Shown here one piece after another: positions 47,864 to 57,033 of a stretch of DNA of 64,000 nt; the first letter of the stretch is position 1, and every line of letters starts with the position of its first letter. Below the pieces are notes generated by a model. That model was given only the letters and a program-made list of their open reading frames with translations. It was not told the DNA's origin and made no database searches. The DNA comes from Nitrospirota bacterium (lineage in GTDB: Bacteria; Nitrospirota; UBA9217): NCBI GenBank assembly GCA_029858565.1, contig JAOUEV010000006.1, positions 1 through 64,000 on the forward strand, read 5' to 3'. The position numbers and the translations under genes were made by a program.

Positions 47864-47948
47864 TTTCAAAAGGACTTTTCCAGATTTCTCACACAAGATA
47901 TTTCCGATAAAAAAATAACTGTAATAATAATTTATTTGCACATTTCTG

Positions 47949-47977
47949 TTGACAAGGGATTGCGATTTCACTATAAT
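47949..47977 (+). promoter_or_regulatory. consensus sigma70 promoter (TTGACA-17-TATAAT) upstream of the RHS gene, overlapped by a 7-bp inverted repeat
   Basis: ttgaca 47949-47954, tataat 47972-47977; tgcgatt-tcactat-aatcgca at 47961-47981. Confidence 0.8.
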
Positions 47978-48114
47978 CGCAGCCAATTTACCCCTCGTTG
48001 TCGCACTTCACTATAAAAAGTAATTGAGAGTCCTTTCAACGACGCTGTCGATGCAGCATGCACGCATTCGTCGTGATATTGAGACCTATTGTCACTTGAT
48101 CATAGGAGAATGGC

Positions 48115-51100
48115 ATGTTTTTTCTAAACCGTTGGAGCATACTTAAAGCAGTTTTGCATGCAGTGATTTTGACAGTTATGACTGTTAGCACTGTTTTTGC
48201 TGTCGAGTCTGGCCAGACTGCTCCAAAAAAATCATCTGGATTGGGTGGCGAGGGCAGTGGTGGCTCCGGGTCTGTAGTGCCTGATCTCTCAACGGGGTCA
48301 TTTTCCTATTCCATTCCGATTGAAGTGCCTGCCGGTCGTAAAGGCATGAATCCCAATTTATCCCTAATTTATAATAGTACAAACGGCAGGAGCTGGGTCG
48401 GTTACGGATGGGAGTTAGAAAGTGGAGCTATCGAACGGAATAATAAAAGTGGCGTCGATTATAGTAAGGAAGACTATATATTACGCATGGGCGGAGCGAC
48501 GAGTGAGCTTATTAAAATAGAGACCAACGAGCTCGGCCAACCCGTAACAAATGAATTTCGAGTGAAAATTGAAGGGGCCTTTTTCCTCATAAAAAAGGTT
48601 GCCGCAACGAACTCATGGGAGCTCATTGACAAGAAAGGGGTCCACTATTACTTTGGCCAAACAACGCTTTCACGGCTGGATAACCCAGCAAATGCCAATG
48701 AAATATTCAAGTGGTGTCTCGATCGAGTCGAAGATACAAACGGTAATTACATGACGTTATCTTATAATAAAACGTATCTTCAAATTCCCTGGGCTTTGCC
48801 GGACGATGCACAATTATACTTGAAAGAAATCGCGTATGCTGGCAATACAAATACGGGTTTACTACCAACAGTCAATGTCAAGTTCTATACGGAGCTCAAT
48901 TACGACAAGACCGACAGCGGTTCTTCAAACTTTCGGGTACGAACTGCTTATAGACTAAAATCGATCGATATTAGTGCAAACGGGAACCGCGTGCGCGCCT
49001 ATCGTCTCCGGTACGATGTCGATCCGGGCGCAACCGGGAATCAGAATAGTCCTAGTAGCGGACGCTATTTGCTTACGAGCGTGGAACAGTATGGAAGCGA
49101 CGCGGACGTCTCCCCCACCACCGGCGATGTAACCGGAAGTTCTTTGCCCGCCACGACATTTTCTTACCCTCTTAACACGAACGGCTTTTCTGTGCAGGAA
49201 TGGACAGGAATGCCGAATTGGGGTGACGCAGCATATACATGGGTAGGCGATTTCGATGGCGATGGTATGATGGACATTGCAACAGCAACAGCGAACGGTA
49301 CAGCTATTTGGATTAAACACTCTCAAGGCATGACGAGCAGCCAATATTTTGTTGAAGAACAATGGGCATCCGGTTTGAATACCATAGGGCCATCGAATTT
49401 TACCTGGGCAGGCGATTTTGACGGAGATGGAAAGACCGATATTGCAACTATCGTTAACGGTATTGTTCGAGTCAGACTGTCAAGACCCGATAATCCACTT
49501 GGTAGCAGATTTGTAGAACAACCGTGGTCAACCACAATTACTACCTATTACGGTGGAATGACTTGGGCAGGCGATTTTAACGGCGATGGGAAAACCGACA
49601 TAGCATATGGCGTGCCGGGGAGCGGTAGCTGGAATATTTGGGTCCTCGCATCGAACGGCGCTGGGTTCGATTCACCGCAGGTTTGGCAAAGTAATTCGGT
49701 AAATTGGGGCACAACGTTGCTCGGCGACTTTAACGGTGATGGGAAAACCGATATCGCGACGTATGCAGGTGGAACGATTTGGTTAAAAGTCGCGCGGCCG
49801 GATCTGCCTTCGGGGCAGAGATTTCCAGAAACGGCAACAACTAATGTCCCTAGTTGGGGCCAAAGTGTCTGGGTGGGCGACTTCAATGGCGATGGTCGGA
49901 TGGATATTGCGACAGGAACAATAAATGGTTTGTTCGGTGGACCCGGCACGTTATGGGTAAAAATATCCACAGGAAATTATTTCATCGAACAACTATGGTG
50001 GTCCGGAACTTATACACCCTTAATAATTCCTAATTCAGAATGGATAGGCGATTTTAATGGGGATGGGAGAACTGATATAGCCTCATTGTACAGCAATTCT
50101 CAAATCAGTATTAAACAATCAACCGGATTTAGTTTTACTGAACAGTTGTACACGGTAAGCGGTCTTTGGAGCGATGGCGGATATAACTGGGCAGGCGATT
50201 TCAATGGTGACGGCAAGGACGATTTAGCAACCGGATGGTATGGATCGATCTGGATCAGAAAGGCAAATGTTTTTCAAGTGGATCGGCTGACCTCGATCAA
50301 AGATAGTATGGGAAGCACCACTACCATTCAGTACGATTGTTCTACCGATTTTCGCTGGAACAATACATTGATGCCTTTTCCTGTCCAGACAGTCAGCGAG
50401 ATCAGAGTCAACGACGGCAACGGAGTTGAGTCATCAACTTTATATACATACCTTGGTGCCTACTACCACATCGGTGATAGAGATTTTCGGGGTTTCAACC
50501 AAACACAGGTTGTCGGGCCACACGGACCAAACGGAGAAAATGCAACGACAATTACATGGTTTCACCAAGGCAGGGATACAGGTGTTGATGAGAATCATCC
50601 AGAAGTGTCGAATGGTTATATGAAAGGTCGGCCTTATCGAACTAAGGTAGTAGGCAATCATAATAAAACATATTCTGAATCGACAATTACCTATGCTCCC
50701 GACGATTCTGCACCTTACTTTAACCCAGCTTCAGAGGTAATTTCATATATTTGCGATGGCGATGAGTGTGGTCTTGATTCAAAGAAGACTCTCGCATTCG
50801 ATCGATTTGGTAACCTGCAGGAGGAGCGTGTATATGGTTCAGCCAGTGCTCAATCACCGGAGCGAAGGGTCGTACATACTTATGCCGAGAACAGCTCATC
50901 GGATAAGTGGATCGTGAGTCTACCTCTGACTGTGGAGCTTTATGATCAGAACAACGCCCTTATGGCAAAAAAGCGGATCTATTATGATGGGGTGGGAGGT
51001 TGCACGCAGTCTGCCGGTCTTGCGACGCCGGAAAAAGGAAATGTCACGCGTATTGTCAATGAACATATAGATCCTCTTCCGCAACTACAACCCGTTATTG

Positions 51101-54100
51101 GTGATATAGAAATCGGTATGGGCTATTATGCTGACGGAAATACCGCATGCATGCGTGACGCGCGTGGAAGTATAGTCTCAATCGCCGAAACAGATTACGA
51201 CACTTCCCGTACATTCCTGCTAAAAAAGAGAAATGCCCTGGGCCATGAGACAGCCACGAAGTATTACGGAGTTGATCAGGAACCTACAGACAATGGTTTA
51301 TATGGTCAGGTTAAGAGCATTACCGGTCCGAACGGTGCGGCAGAGATAGTAAATTCCCAATATGATAGTTTCGGGCGTCGCATTAGAGTTGACCTGCCTG
51401 ATGGTACCTGGCAGACGTGGCAGTACAACAATATCGGTTCTATCGGGACCCAGCATATTCAAACAACGAATAGCGCGGGATTGAGTGCTTGGACATATTT
51501 TGACGGACTCGGACGGACTTTCCTGCAAAAGCAGGTAGGCCCGGATGGAAAAACTATCGCTCAAAATACAGAATATAACAATACAGGAACGGTGAAACGT
51601 TCATCTTTGCCCTATTATTACGGCTTGGAAAGCGTCCGTTATGTGAACTTTGTTTATGACTCCATAGGACGAGTCATACAAAAAAACAATCCAGACGCCA
51701 CAACGGAATATGCATGCTATGACGATGGTGTTATCACTTCGATCGATGCAGAAGGAAAGAGAAAACGCGAAATTCGCAATGCCTTCGGGCAGTTAATCAA
51801 AGTCGAGGAGTACATTGGAACGGGAACTTCCTGCACGCTCAACGCTTCGGACGTATATGCCACGACAACTTACACCTATGATGCAGCGGGCAATCTTCGT
51901 TTTGTAACAGATGCTGAAAACCACGTAATGGAAATGCGTTATGATTCGCTGGGTCGCAAATTTTATATGAAAGATCCAGACATGGGTGAATGGTACTACA
52001 AGCACGATGAAAATGGAAATCTCAAGCGACAAAAAGACGCGAATCTTGCGGTAATAACGTTCGACTATGATAATATCAACAGGCTATCTCTAAAAACTTA
52101 TCCGGATGCAAAAACGGTCCAGTACGTTTACGACGATCCATCTGCTGCTTATTCAAAAGGCCGTTTGACATCAATGGTCGACGAGTCAGGCGTAACGAGC
52201 TATTCTTATGATATTGTAGGCCGTGTCGTAACTGTGAAAAAACGAATAGACGGGCAGGATTACACTGTAACGACTGGCTATTCGAGTGGTCGCTTGTCTA
52301 GCATATCCTATCCCGATCCACAAGGGACTGACCCATTAACGGTGAATCATTCTTACGACGGCGGTGGAAATCTACACCAGCTATCGAGCAGCGCACAGAC
52401 ATTTCTGACTCTCACTGGATACAATGCCCTGGCTCAGCCTGGAACTGCGACCATGGGTAATGGAGCAGCGACAGTTTATCAATATTACCAGACGAACAAT
52501 CGTCTTCAGAGAATTACGACGACCGGTGCATCTCAGACGCATCTGGATATTACGTATGACTATTATGACGCAGGTAATGTCAAGGAAATCAAGGATCAGC
52601 GCGATAATGCACGCTCGCAATGGTTTATTTACGACGATCTGAACAGGCTAGTCGAGGCGCAGAGTACACTTTATGGCGCTTTATTCTTTAGCTATAACCA
52701 AACTGGCAATATCCTTTCGAAACCAGTAGAACCATTGGCTGGGAATGGTGGGGCTCTCCCGAGCGGCGCAACGCCTACCTGTCCAACCGGCACTGCGCTC
52801 AATGGTGCAACCGGTCGCTGTGAAGCAGTGCCGCAATGCAATTCAGGAACGTATAGCTCTTCCCAAAATATATGTATGTCGGAAAGTTTGAGCGAACCAT
52901 CCTGTCTTGCGGGGAGTCAACTTGATATAACAAGGGATCAGTGCATTGCTGCTGCTACTGTTACTACAACCTATTCTGATCCCAGTTGTCCCACGTATTC
53001 CCGGATGTACAGTCAGTTTCCTAGGGTTGATCCAACAACCGACCAGTGCAGTTATTACTCGACCTCAGGATGTAGCTCAAGCATGTGTACAGGCCAAGGT
53101 TTGACATTTACGGGTTGTAAAATCATACCTGCCATTGGTTACCGTACGACATGTCTTGGGCCAGCGCCATCTTGTTCCGTCGGTACCTATGACGCCTTCC
53201 GTAATGCATGTGCGTTAACCACAATATCTTGCCCGGCAGGACTTGCTTATAACTCATCAACGCAGGATTGTGTTGCAGCACCTGTATGCGCCAGCGGAAC
53301 TTACGATCTTTCCCGGAATAAATGCGTCTCAAGCTCCACCGCTGCTGCAACTTGCCCAGCAGGAACAACGCTGAATGGCATTTCGGATAAATGTGAAGCG
53401 ATGCCGACTTGTTCAGCGGGTTCTTATGACGCGGGTCAGAACACATGCGTTTACAATATCGTGCCTGCTACAACATATACATACGACGGGACTGCACATG
53501 CGCTAACCTCTACGTCAGATGGTCGCGTCTATCAACACGATTCGAATGGGAACATGTGGTCAGATGGTCTGCGAACGATAAACTACAATTACGATAACTT
53601 ACCGATATCAATAACTTATAGTGGTATAACGACTACGCTTGTTTATGACGGAAACGGTGATCGGGTCAAAAAAATTACGCCGTCCGGTACGACAATTTAC
53701 ATAGGAAAACTTGCTGAGTGCATAAACGGCGAGTGCACAAAGTACATTTTTGCGGGAGGGACGCGGATTGCCGCAAAGTTTTACAATGATATCAATTACT
53801 ATCATCAGGACCATCTCGGTAGTACCCGGGTCGTAACTGATGGAAGCGGAAACAGTGCCGAGGGCATCCAATACTATCCTTTCGGTGCCACGCTAAGCGA
53901 CACAGGTAGCAACTTCAATCACAGATACACATCTCAGGAATATGATAGGGAAACCGGGCTATATTATTACAACGCGAGGTACTATAACCCGACGCTGGGA
54001 AGGTTCATTAGTCCGGATTCAATTGTTCCTGATCCGGCCAATCCCCAGGCTTTGAACCGATACAGTTACGTCATCAACAATCCGGTAAACTATACAGATC

Positions 54101-54975
54101 CAAGCGGACATGCGTTCTGGAAGCGAATGAACAATTGGTCGAAAAAACCATGGGTTGCTTTTGCGTTACAGATGATTCCTGGTGCCATTGCTCCTGGAGT
54201 CGCAGAATTCGCCACATATCAACTGACGAAATCAAAGAGAGGTCGGCAAATACTAATCGCAGAAGCTGTCATAGCAACAATTGCGGTGTCTTGTGGGGCT
54301 ACTGCGGAGGCGTCAGCGGCAGGTGCGTCAGAAGGAGGGATGGCAACAGCAGACACTTCGCAAATATTTGAAGTATACCCATACGATTTCATCGCACCAA
54401 ATTCTGCCAATGGTGGTTCAGTCATCAGCGGTACGGGTAGTACTGGTAGCGCTGGTGCGGCATCTTATGGATCTTCGGAAGAAATTGCAAGGCAGTCTCT
54501 TGCCGCGATAAAATATGGCGGCACTGCATATATTTCCTATCAAGGCATCAGTGCCGTGGGTGGAGCAATTGGCACGCCACGCAGTGGAGGGGACCACGGC
54601 GGCTCCAATGGTGGCGGACAAAATGGGTATAAAAGTGGATATTGGGATGTAAATACATCCGGCGGATTTATCATTGGGTATACTCATGGATGGCTATTTA
54701 CTGGAAGTAATCATTATGTCTATTCTGGTGGTGGACTTGTGACGCCGGGATATGGTGGTTCCATTACTTGGTCATCATCTGCTCCAACTCCTGGGTGGAA
54801 TGCAGCACTGCAAGTTCAATTTGGTATTGCTATTCAAGTAGGTTATGGGTTTGGTCCTAGTGGTGGCTGGTTTGGGGAGGTTGGTGGAGGGTGGCCCCCA
54901 GGCGCATCATTGACCGGTTACTTCGTTTTTGAAGGCAGACGCAATAATTTACCAAAATTATTGCCATCACATTAA
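48115..54975 (+). CDS. SpvB/FG-GAP/RHS repeat protein (polymorphic-toxin-like, TcB/TcC-like architecture)
   Basis: Signal peptide; SpvB-like GSVVPDLSTGSFSYSIPIEVPAGRKGMNPNLSLIYNS; seven W.GDF[DN]GDG..DIA repeats; YD repeats; RHS core YHQDHLGSTRVVTDGSGN...YNPTLGRFISPDSI...NYTDPSGH. Confidence 0.93.
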   Translation: MFFLNRWSILKAVLHAVILTVMTVSTVFAVESGQTAPKKSSGLGGEGSGGSGSVVPDLSTGSFSYSIPIEVPAGRKGMNPNLSLIYNSTNGRSWVGYGWELESGAIERNNKSGVDYSKEDYILRMGGATSELIKIETNELGQPVTNEFRVKIEGAFFLIKKVAATNSWELIDKKGVHYYFGQTTLSRLDNPANANEIFKWCLDRVEDTNGNYMTLSYNKTYLQIPWALPDDAQLYLKEIAYAGNTNTGLLPTVNVKFYTELNYDKTDSGSSNFRVRTAYRLKSIDISANGNRVRAYRLRYDVDPGATGNQNSPSSGRYLLTSVEQYGSDADVSPTTGDVTGSSLPATTFSYPLNTNGFSVQEWTGMPNWGDAAYTWVGDFDGDGMMDIATATANGTAIWIKHSQGMTSSQYFVEEQWASGLNTIGPSNFTWAGDFDGDGKTDIATIVNGIVRVRLSRPDNPLGSRFVEQPWSTTITTYYGGMTWAGDFNGDGKTDIAYGVPGSGSWNIWVLASNGAGFDSPQVWQSNSVNWGTTLLGDFNGDGKTDIATYAGGTIWLKVARPDLPSGQRFPETATTNVPSWGQSVWVGDFNGDGRMDIATGTINGLFGGPGTLWVKISTGNYFIEQLWWSGTYTPLIIPNSEWIGDFNGDGRTDIASLYSNSQISIKQSTGFSFTEQLYTVSGLWSDGGYNWAGDFNGDGKDDLATGWYGSIWIRKANVFQVDRLTSIKDSMGSTTTIQYDCSTDFRWNNTLMPFPVQTVSEIRVNDGNGVESSTLYTYLGAYYHIGDRDFRGFNQTQVVGPHGPNGENATTITWFHQGRDTGVDENHPEVSNGYMKGRPYRTKVVGNHNKTYSESTITYAPDDSAPYFNPASEVISYICDGDECGLDSKKTLAFDRFGNLQEERVYGSASAQSPERRVVHTYAENSSSDKWIVSLPLTVELYDQNNALMAKKRIYYDGVGGCTQSAGLATPEKGNVTRIVNEHIDPLPQLQPVIGDIEIGMGYYADGNTACMRDARGSIVSIAETDYDTSRTFLLKKRNALGHETATKYYGVDQEPTDNGLYGQVKSITGPNGAAEIVNSQYDSFGRRIRVDLPDGTWQTWQYNNIGSIGTQHIQTTNSAGLSAWTYFDGLGRTFLQKQVGPDGKTIAQNTEYNNTGTVKRSSLPYYYGLESVRYVNFVYDSIGRVIQKNNPDATTEYACYDDGVITSIDAEGKRKREIRNAFGQLIKVEEYIGTGTSCTLNASDVYATTTYTYDAAGNLRFVTDAENHVMEMRYDSLGRKFYMKDPDMGEWYYKHDENGNLKRQKDANLAVITFDYDNINRLSLKTYPDAKTVQYVYDDPSAAYSKGRLTSMVDESGVTSYSYDIVGRVVTVKKRIDGQDYTVTTGYSSGRLSSISYPDPQGTDPLTVNHSYDGGGNLHQLSSSAQTFLTLTGYNALAQPGTATMGNGAATVYQYYQTNNRLQRITTTGASQTHLDITYDYYDAGNVKEIKDQRDNARSQWFIYDDLNRLVEAQSTLYGALFFSYNQTGNILSKPVEPLAGNGGALPSGATPTCPTGTALNGATGRCEAVPQCNSGTYSSSQNICMSESLSEPSCLAGSQLDITRDQCIAAATVTTTYSDPSCPTYSRMYSQFPRVDPTTDQCSYYSTSGCSSSMCTGQGLTFTGCKIIPAIGYRTTCLGPAPSCSVGTYDAFRNACALTTISCPAGLAYNSSTQDCVAAPVCASGTYDLSRNKCVSSSTAAATCPAGTTLNGISDKCEAMPTCSAGSYDAGQNTCVYNIVPATTYTYDGTAHALTSTSDGRVYQHDSNGNMWSDGLRTINYNYDNLPISITYSGITTTLVYDGNGDRVKKITPSGTTIYIGKLAECINGECTKYIFAGGTRIAAKFYNDINYYHQDHLGSTRVVTDGSGNSAEGIQYYPFGATLSDTGSNFNHRYTSQEYDRETGLYYYNARYYNPTLGRFISPDSIVPDPANPQALNRYSYVINNPVNYTDPSGHAFWKRMNNWSKKPWVAFALQMIPGAIAPGVAEFATYQLTKSKRGRQILIAEAVIATIAVSCGATAEASAAGASEGGMATADTSQIFEVYPYDFIAPNSANGGSVISGTGSTGSAGAASYGSSEEIARQSLAAIKYGGTAYISYQGISAVGGAIGTPRSGGDHGGSNGGGQNGYKSGYWDVNTSGGFIIGYTHGWLFTGSNHYVYSGGGLVTPGYGGSITWSSSAPTPGWNAALQVQFGIAIQVGYGFGPSGGWFGEVGGGWPPGASLTGYFVFEGRRNNLPKLLPSH

Positions 54976-54999
54976 TAGACTCTATTAAGGCGGATAACA

Positions 55000-55224
55000 A
55001 TGAATGAAATTGCATTTGGAGTCATGGGCTTATTTATAGGGTTTCTCCTAATTTATTTCAATAAGCAATTTGCTCGTTTGCTTGTTGAACAGCAGAATAA
55101 GTTTTGGGGGTTCCATTTTGATCATAGAGAAATAATGATTTCAAGAATTGGCGCGTTTATTGCTGGTGCCGGTTTTGTTATAGCAGGATTATTAATGGTA
55201 TTTAAGATAATACATTTTAAATAA
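55000..55224 (+). CDS. small membrane protein downstream of RHS (immunity candidate)
   Basis: 74 aa, two hydrophobic segments, 25 bp after the RHS stop. Confidence 0.55.
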   Translation: MNEIAFGVMGLFIGFLLIYFNKQFARLLVEQQNKFWGFHFDHREIMISRIGAFIAGAGFVIAGLLMVFKIIHFK

Positions 55225-55235
55225 ATAGGGTCAAT

Positions 55236-55300
55236 TGAACTGACCCCCTCCGTTTAGACAATAACACAAAGCGAGTTATTGAAGGAGGCTCTCAAGCTAA
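55236..55300. mobile_element. possible solo end of an IS3-family-like element (relic)
   Basis: tgaactgaccccctccgtttagaca resembles IS3-type terminal repeats; no transposase ORF alongside. Confidence 0.35.
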
Positions 55301-55352
55301 TGAATTCGTAGTGCCCCGTGCTCCACAGGCTGGTTCCAACTAGCGATGAAAA

Positions 55353-55721
55353 ATGAAACCACCATTATTCGTGATTGAAGGTTTTGATATTAGTGCTTAT
55401 GCTTCGCTTGAAAAGCTTGAGAACCACCTGGAGCCATTCTTTGTGAAGGAAGTAAATTATAAGGCATATGATTCTGAAGGAAGACTCTTGACTCTATCAG
55501 TGAAGGTCGAGCGCAAGCCATTTTTTTTTGGATTGTTTAAGGCAGAACGAAAGTGTGTTGTCATGCAGTCGGTTGAGTTAGAACCCAAATATCAAAAAGA
55601 TCTACATGATGCGCTTGTAAATAATTTAGCCTATACAACTGAAGAGAATAAATCAACGTACCAAGAAATGTCACTAAGTAAATTGATCGATATATTTGTG
55701 AAAATTAATGGCTTAACTTGA
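55353..55721 (+). CDS. hypothetical protein downstream of RHS (immunity candidate)
   Basis: 122-aa ORF MKPPLFVIEGFDISAYASLEKLENHLEPFFVKEV; low-GC island context. Confidence 0.55.
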   Translation: MKPPLFVIEGFDISAYASLEKLENHLEPFFVKEVNYKAYDSEGRLLTLSVKVERKPFFFGLFKAERKCVVMQSVELEPKYQKDLHDALVNNLAYTTEENKSTYQEMSLSKLIDIFVKINGLT

Positions 55722-55842
55722 AATCGGGAGTTTAACAGTAGCTGACTGAATCATCTAAACATGCCTACTGAACCAAGGTTAACGTTAACCCAATAATTTG
55801 ATATTTGAGTACTTGATCAGAATTGTAAATTCGCGCATGAAC

Positions 55843-56298
55843 TCAATAAATATTTTTCAAATTATGCTGTAGAAATTGATTGATGCTTCGAATGTTCCGC
55901 TTGCACGGCCGCATGCCACGGCTTATCCAATCCAGCAGCTGCTCCGGATCCCGCCCCATAACAGCCCCCAGCCGCTCAAAGGATAGCCCGTTTACCATCT
56001 TAAAGTACCTGAGCCTGCCGAGGGTGTCTTCCGGGCAGGGGAATGGGACATATCCCAGAAATCGTATGATAGCCGGCATATGTCGGATCTCAGGTTCTGT
56101 ACCCCGTTCCCAGTTATAGACCGAGGCTTCGGATACCCCTATTTGCTCGGCAGCCTGTCTTTGGAATAATCCTAAATCTATTCGTCGCTTACGGAGATGC
56201 TCGCCAATGGATTTCGGGTTGCTCGGGTAGCCGGGTCGTGCTACAATCGGCCGTGGTAAAGAATAACTATAAACCGGCCACTCTAAAAAGCTGAACAA
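55843..56298 (-). CDS. XRE-family HTH transcriptional regulator (start uncertain)
   Basis: IGEHLRKRRIDLGLFQRQAAEQIGVSEASVYNWERGTEPEIRHMPAIIRFLGY. Confidence 0.8.
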   Translation of the reverse strand: MFSFLEWPVYSYSLPRPIVARPGYPSNPKSIGEHLRKRRIDLGLFQRQAAEQIGVSEASVYNWERGTEPEIRHMPAIIRFLGYVPFPCPEDTLGRLRYFKMVNGLSFERLGAVMGRDPEQLLDWISRGMRPCKRNIRSINQFLQHNLKNIY

Positions 56299-56780
56299 AC
56301 CCCTGCAAGTGCGGTTTTCACAGCGATCCCCTGCATCAGTGTCTCTGCACGCCCCACCAGGTCCAGACCTACCGGTCCCGCGTATCCGGCCCTCTCATGG
56401 ACCGGATCGATATTCATATCGAGGTGCCGGCGGTCAAGTTCCGCGAGATCGCAGATGATACTCCGACTGAACCGTCTGTTCATATCCGTGAACGTGTGAC
56501 CCAGGCAAGAGAGATCCAGCAGGAGCGTTTCCGGAGTGACGGCATCTACGCCAACGCGCAGATGAAGCCGCGGCACCTCAGGAAGTATTGCAAGATCGGC
56601 GAAGATTCCCAGCGACTTATGGAAGCTGCAATGAGCAAAATGGGCCTCTCCGCCCGCGCGTACAACCGCATCCTCAAAGTCAGCCGCACCATCGCGGACC
56701 TGGACGCCAGCGAGAGTATTGCTACTCATCATATTTCTGAGGCGATTCAGTATCGGAGTTTGGATAGAAGAACGGTCTGA
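56298..56780 (+). pseudogene. comM 3' fragment (second copy of the ComM C-terminus)
   Basis: In-frame NPCKCGFHSDPLHQCLCTPHQVQTYRSRVSGPLMDRIDIHIEVPAVKF...QYRSLDRRTV, homologous to the 3' end of 46331-47863; N-terminal ATPase part absent. Confidence 0.88.
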
Positions 56781-57033
56781 TTTTAAAAGGACTTTTCAGA
56801 TTTCTCAGAAAAAAAGCTTGCCTGATAAAAACAAACTGCAATATTCGTATTTTTCTTGCAACGAAGTTCAATTTACACTACTATTCTTGAAACCTACCCT
56901 TGGAGTGTCGTCCTATTTTCTCAAATCCTTGGTATCATTAAAATGGGCGCTAGGATAAAAATGGCAGTTCGAAGCAGAAAAATGCCGTTATCTGCCAAAA
57001 GAAGCTGTGAACTTCCTGGGACAGCCGGAACGT

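Noticed and set aside
56397-56780. 127-aa ORF as an independent gene
   Set aside because: It is the in-frame continuation of the comM 3' fragment; treated as pseudogene remnant.
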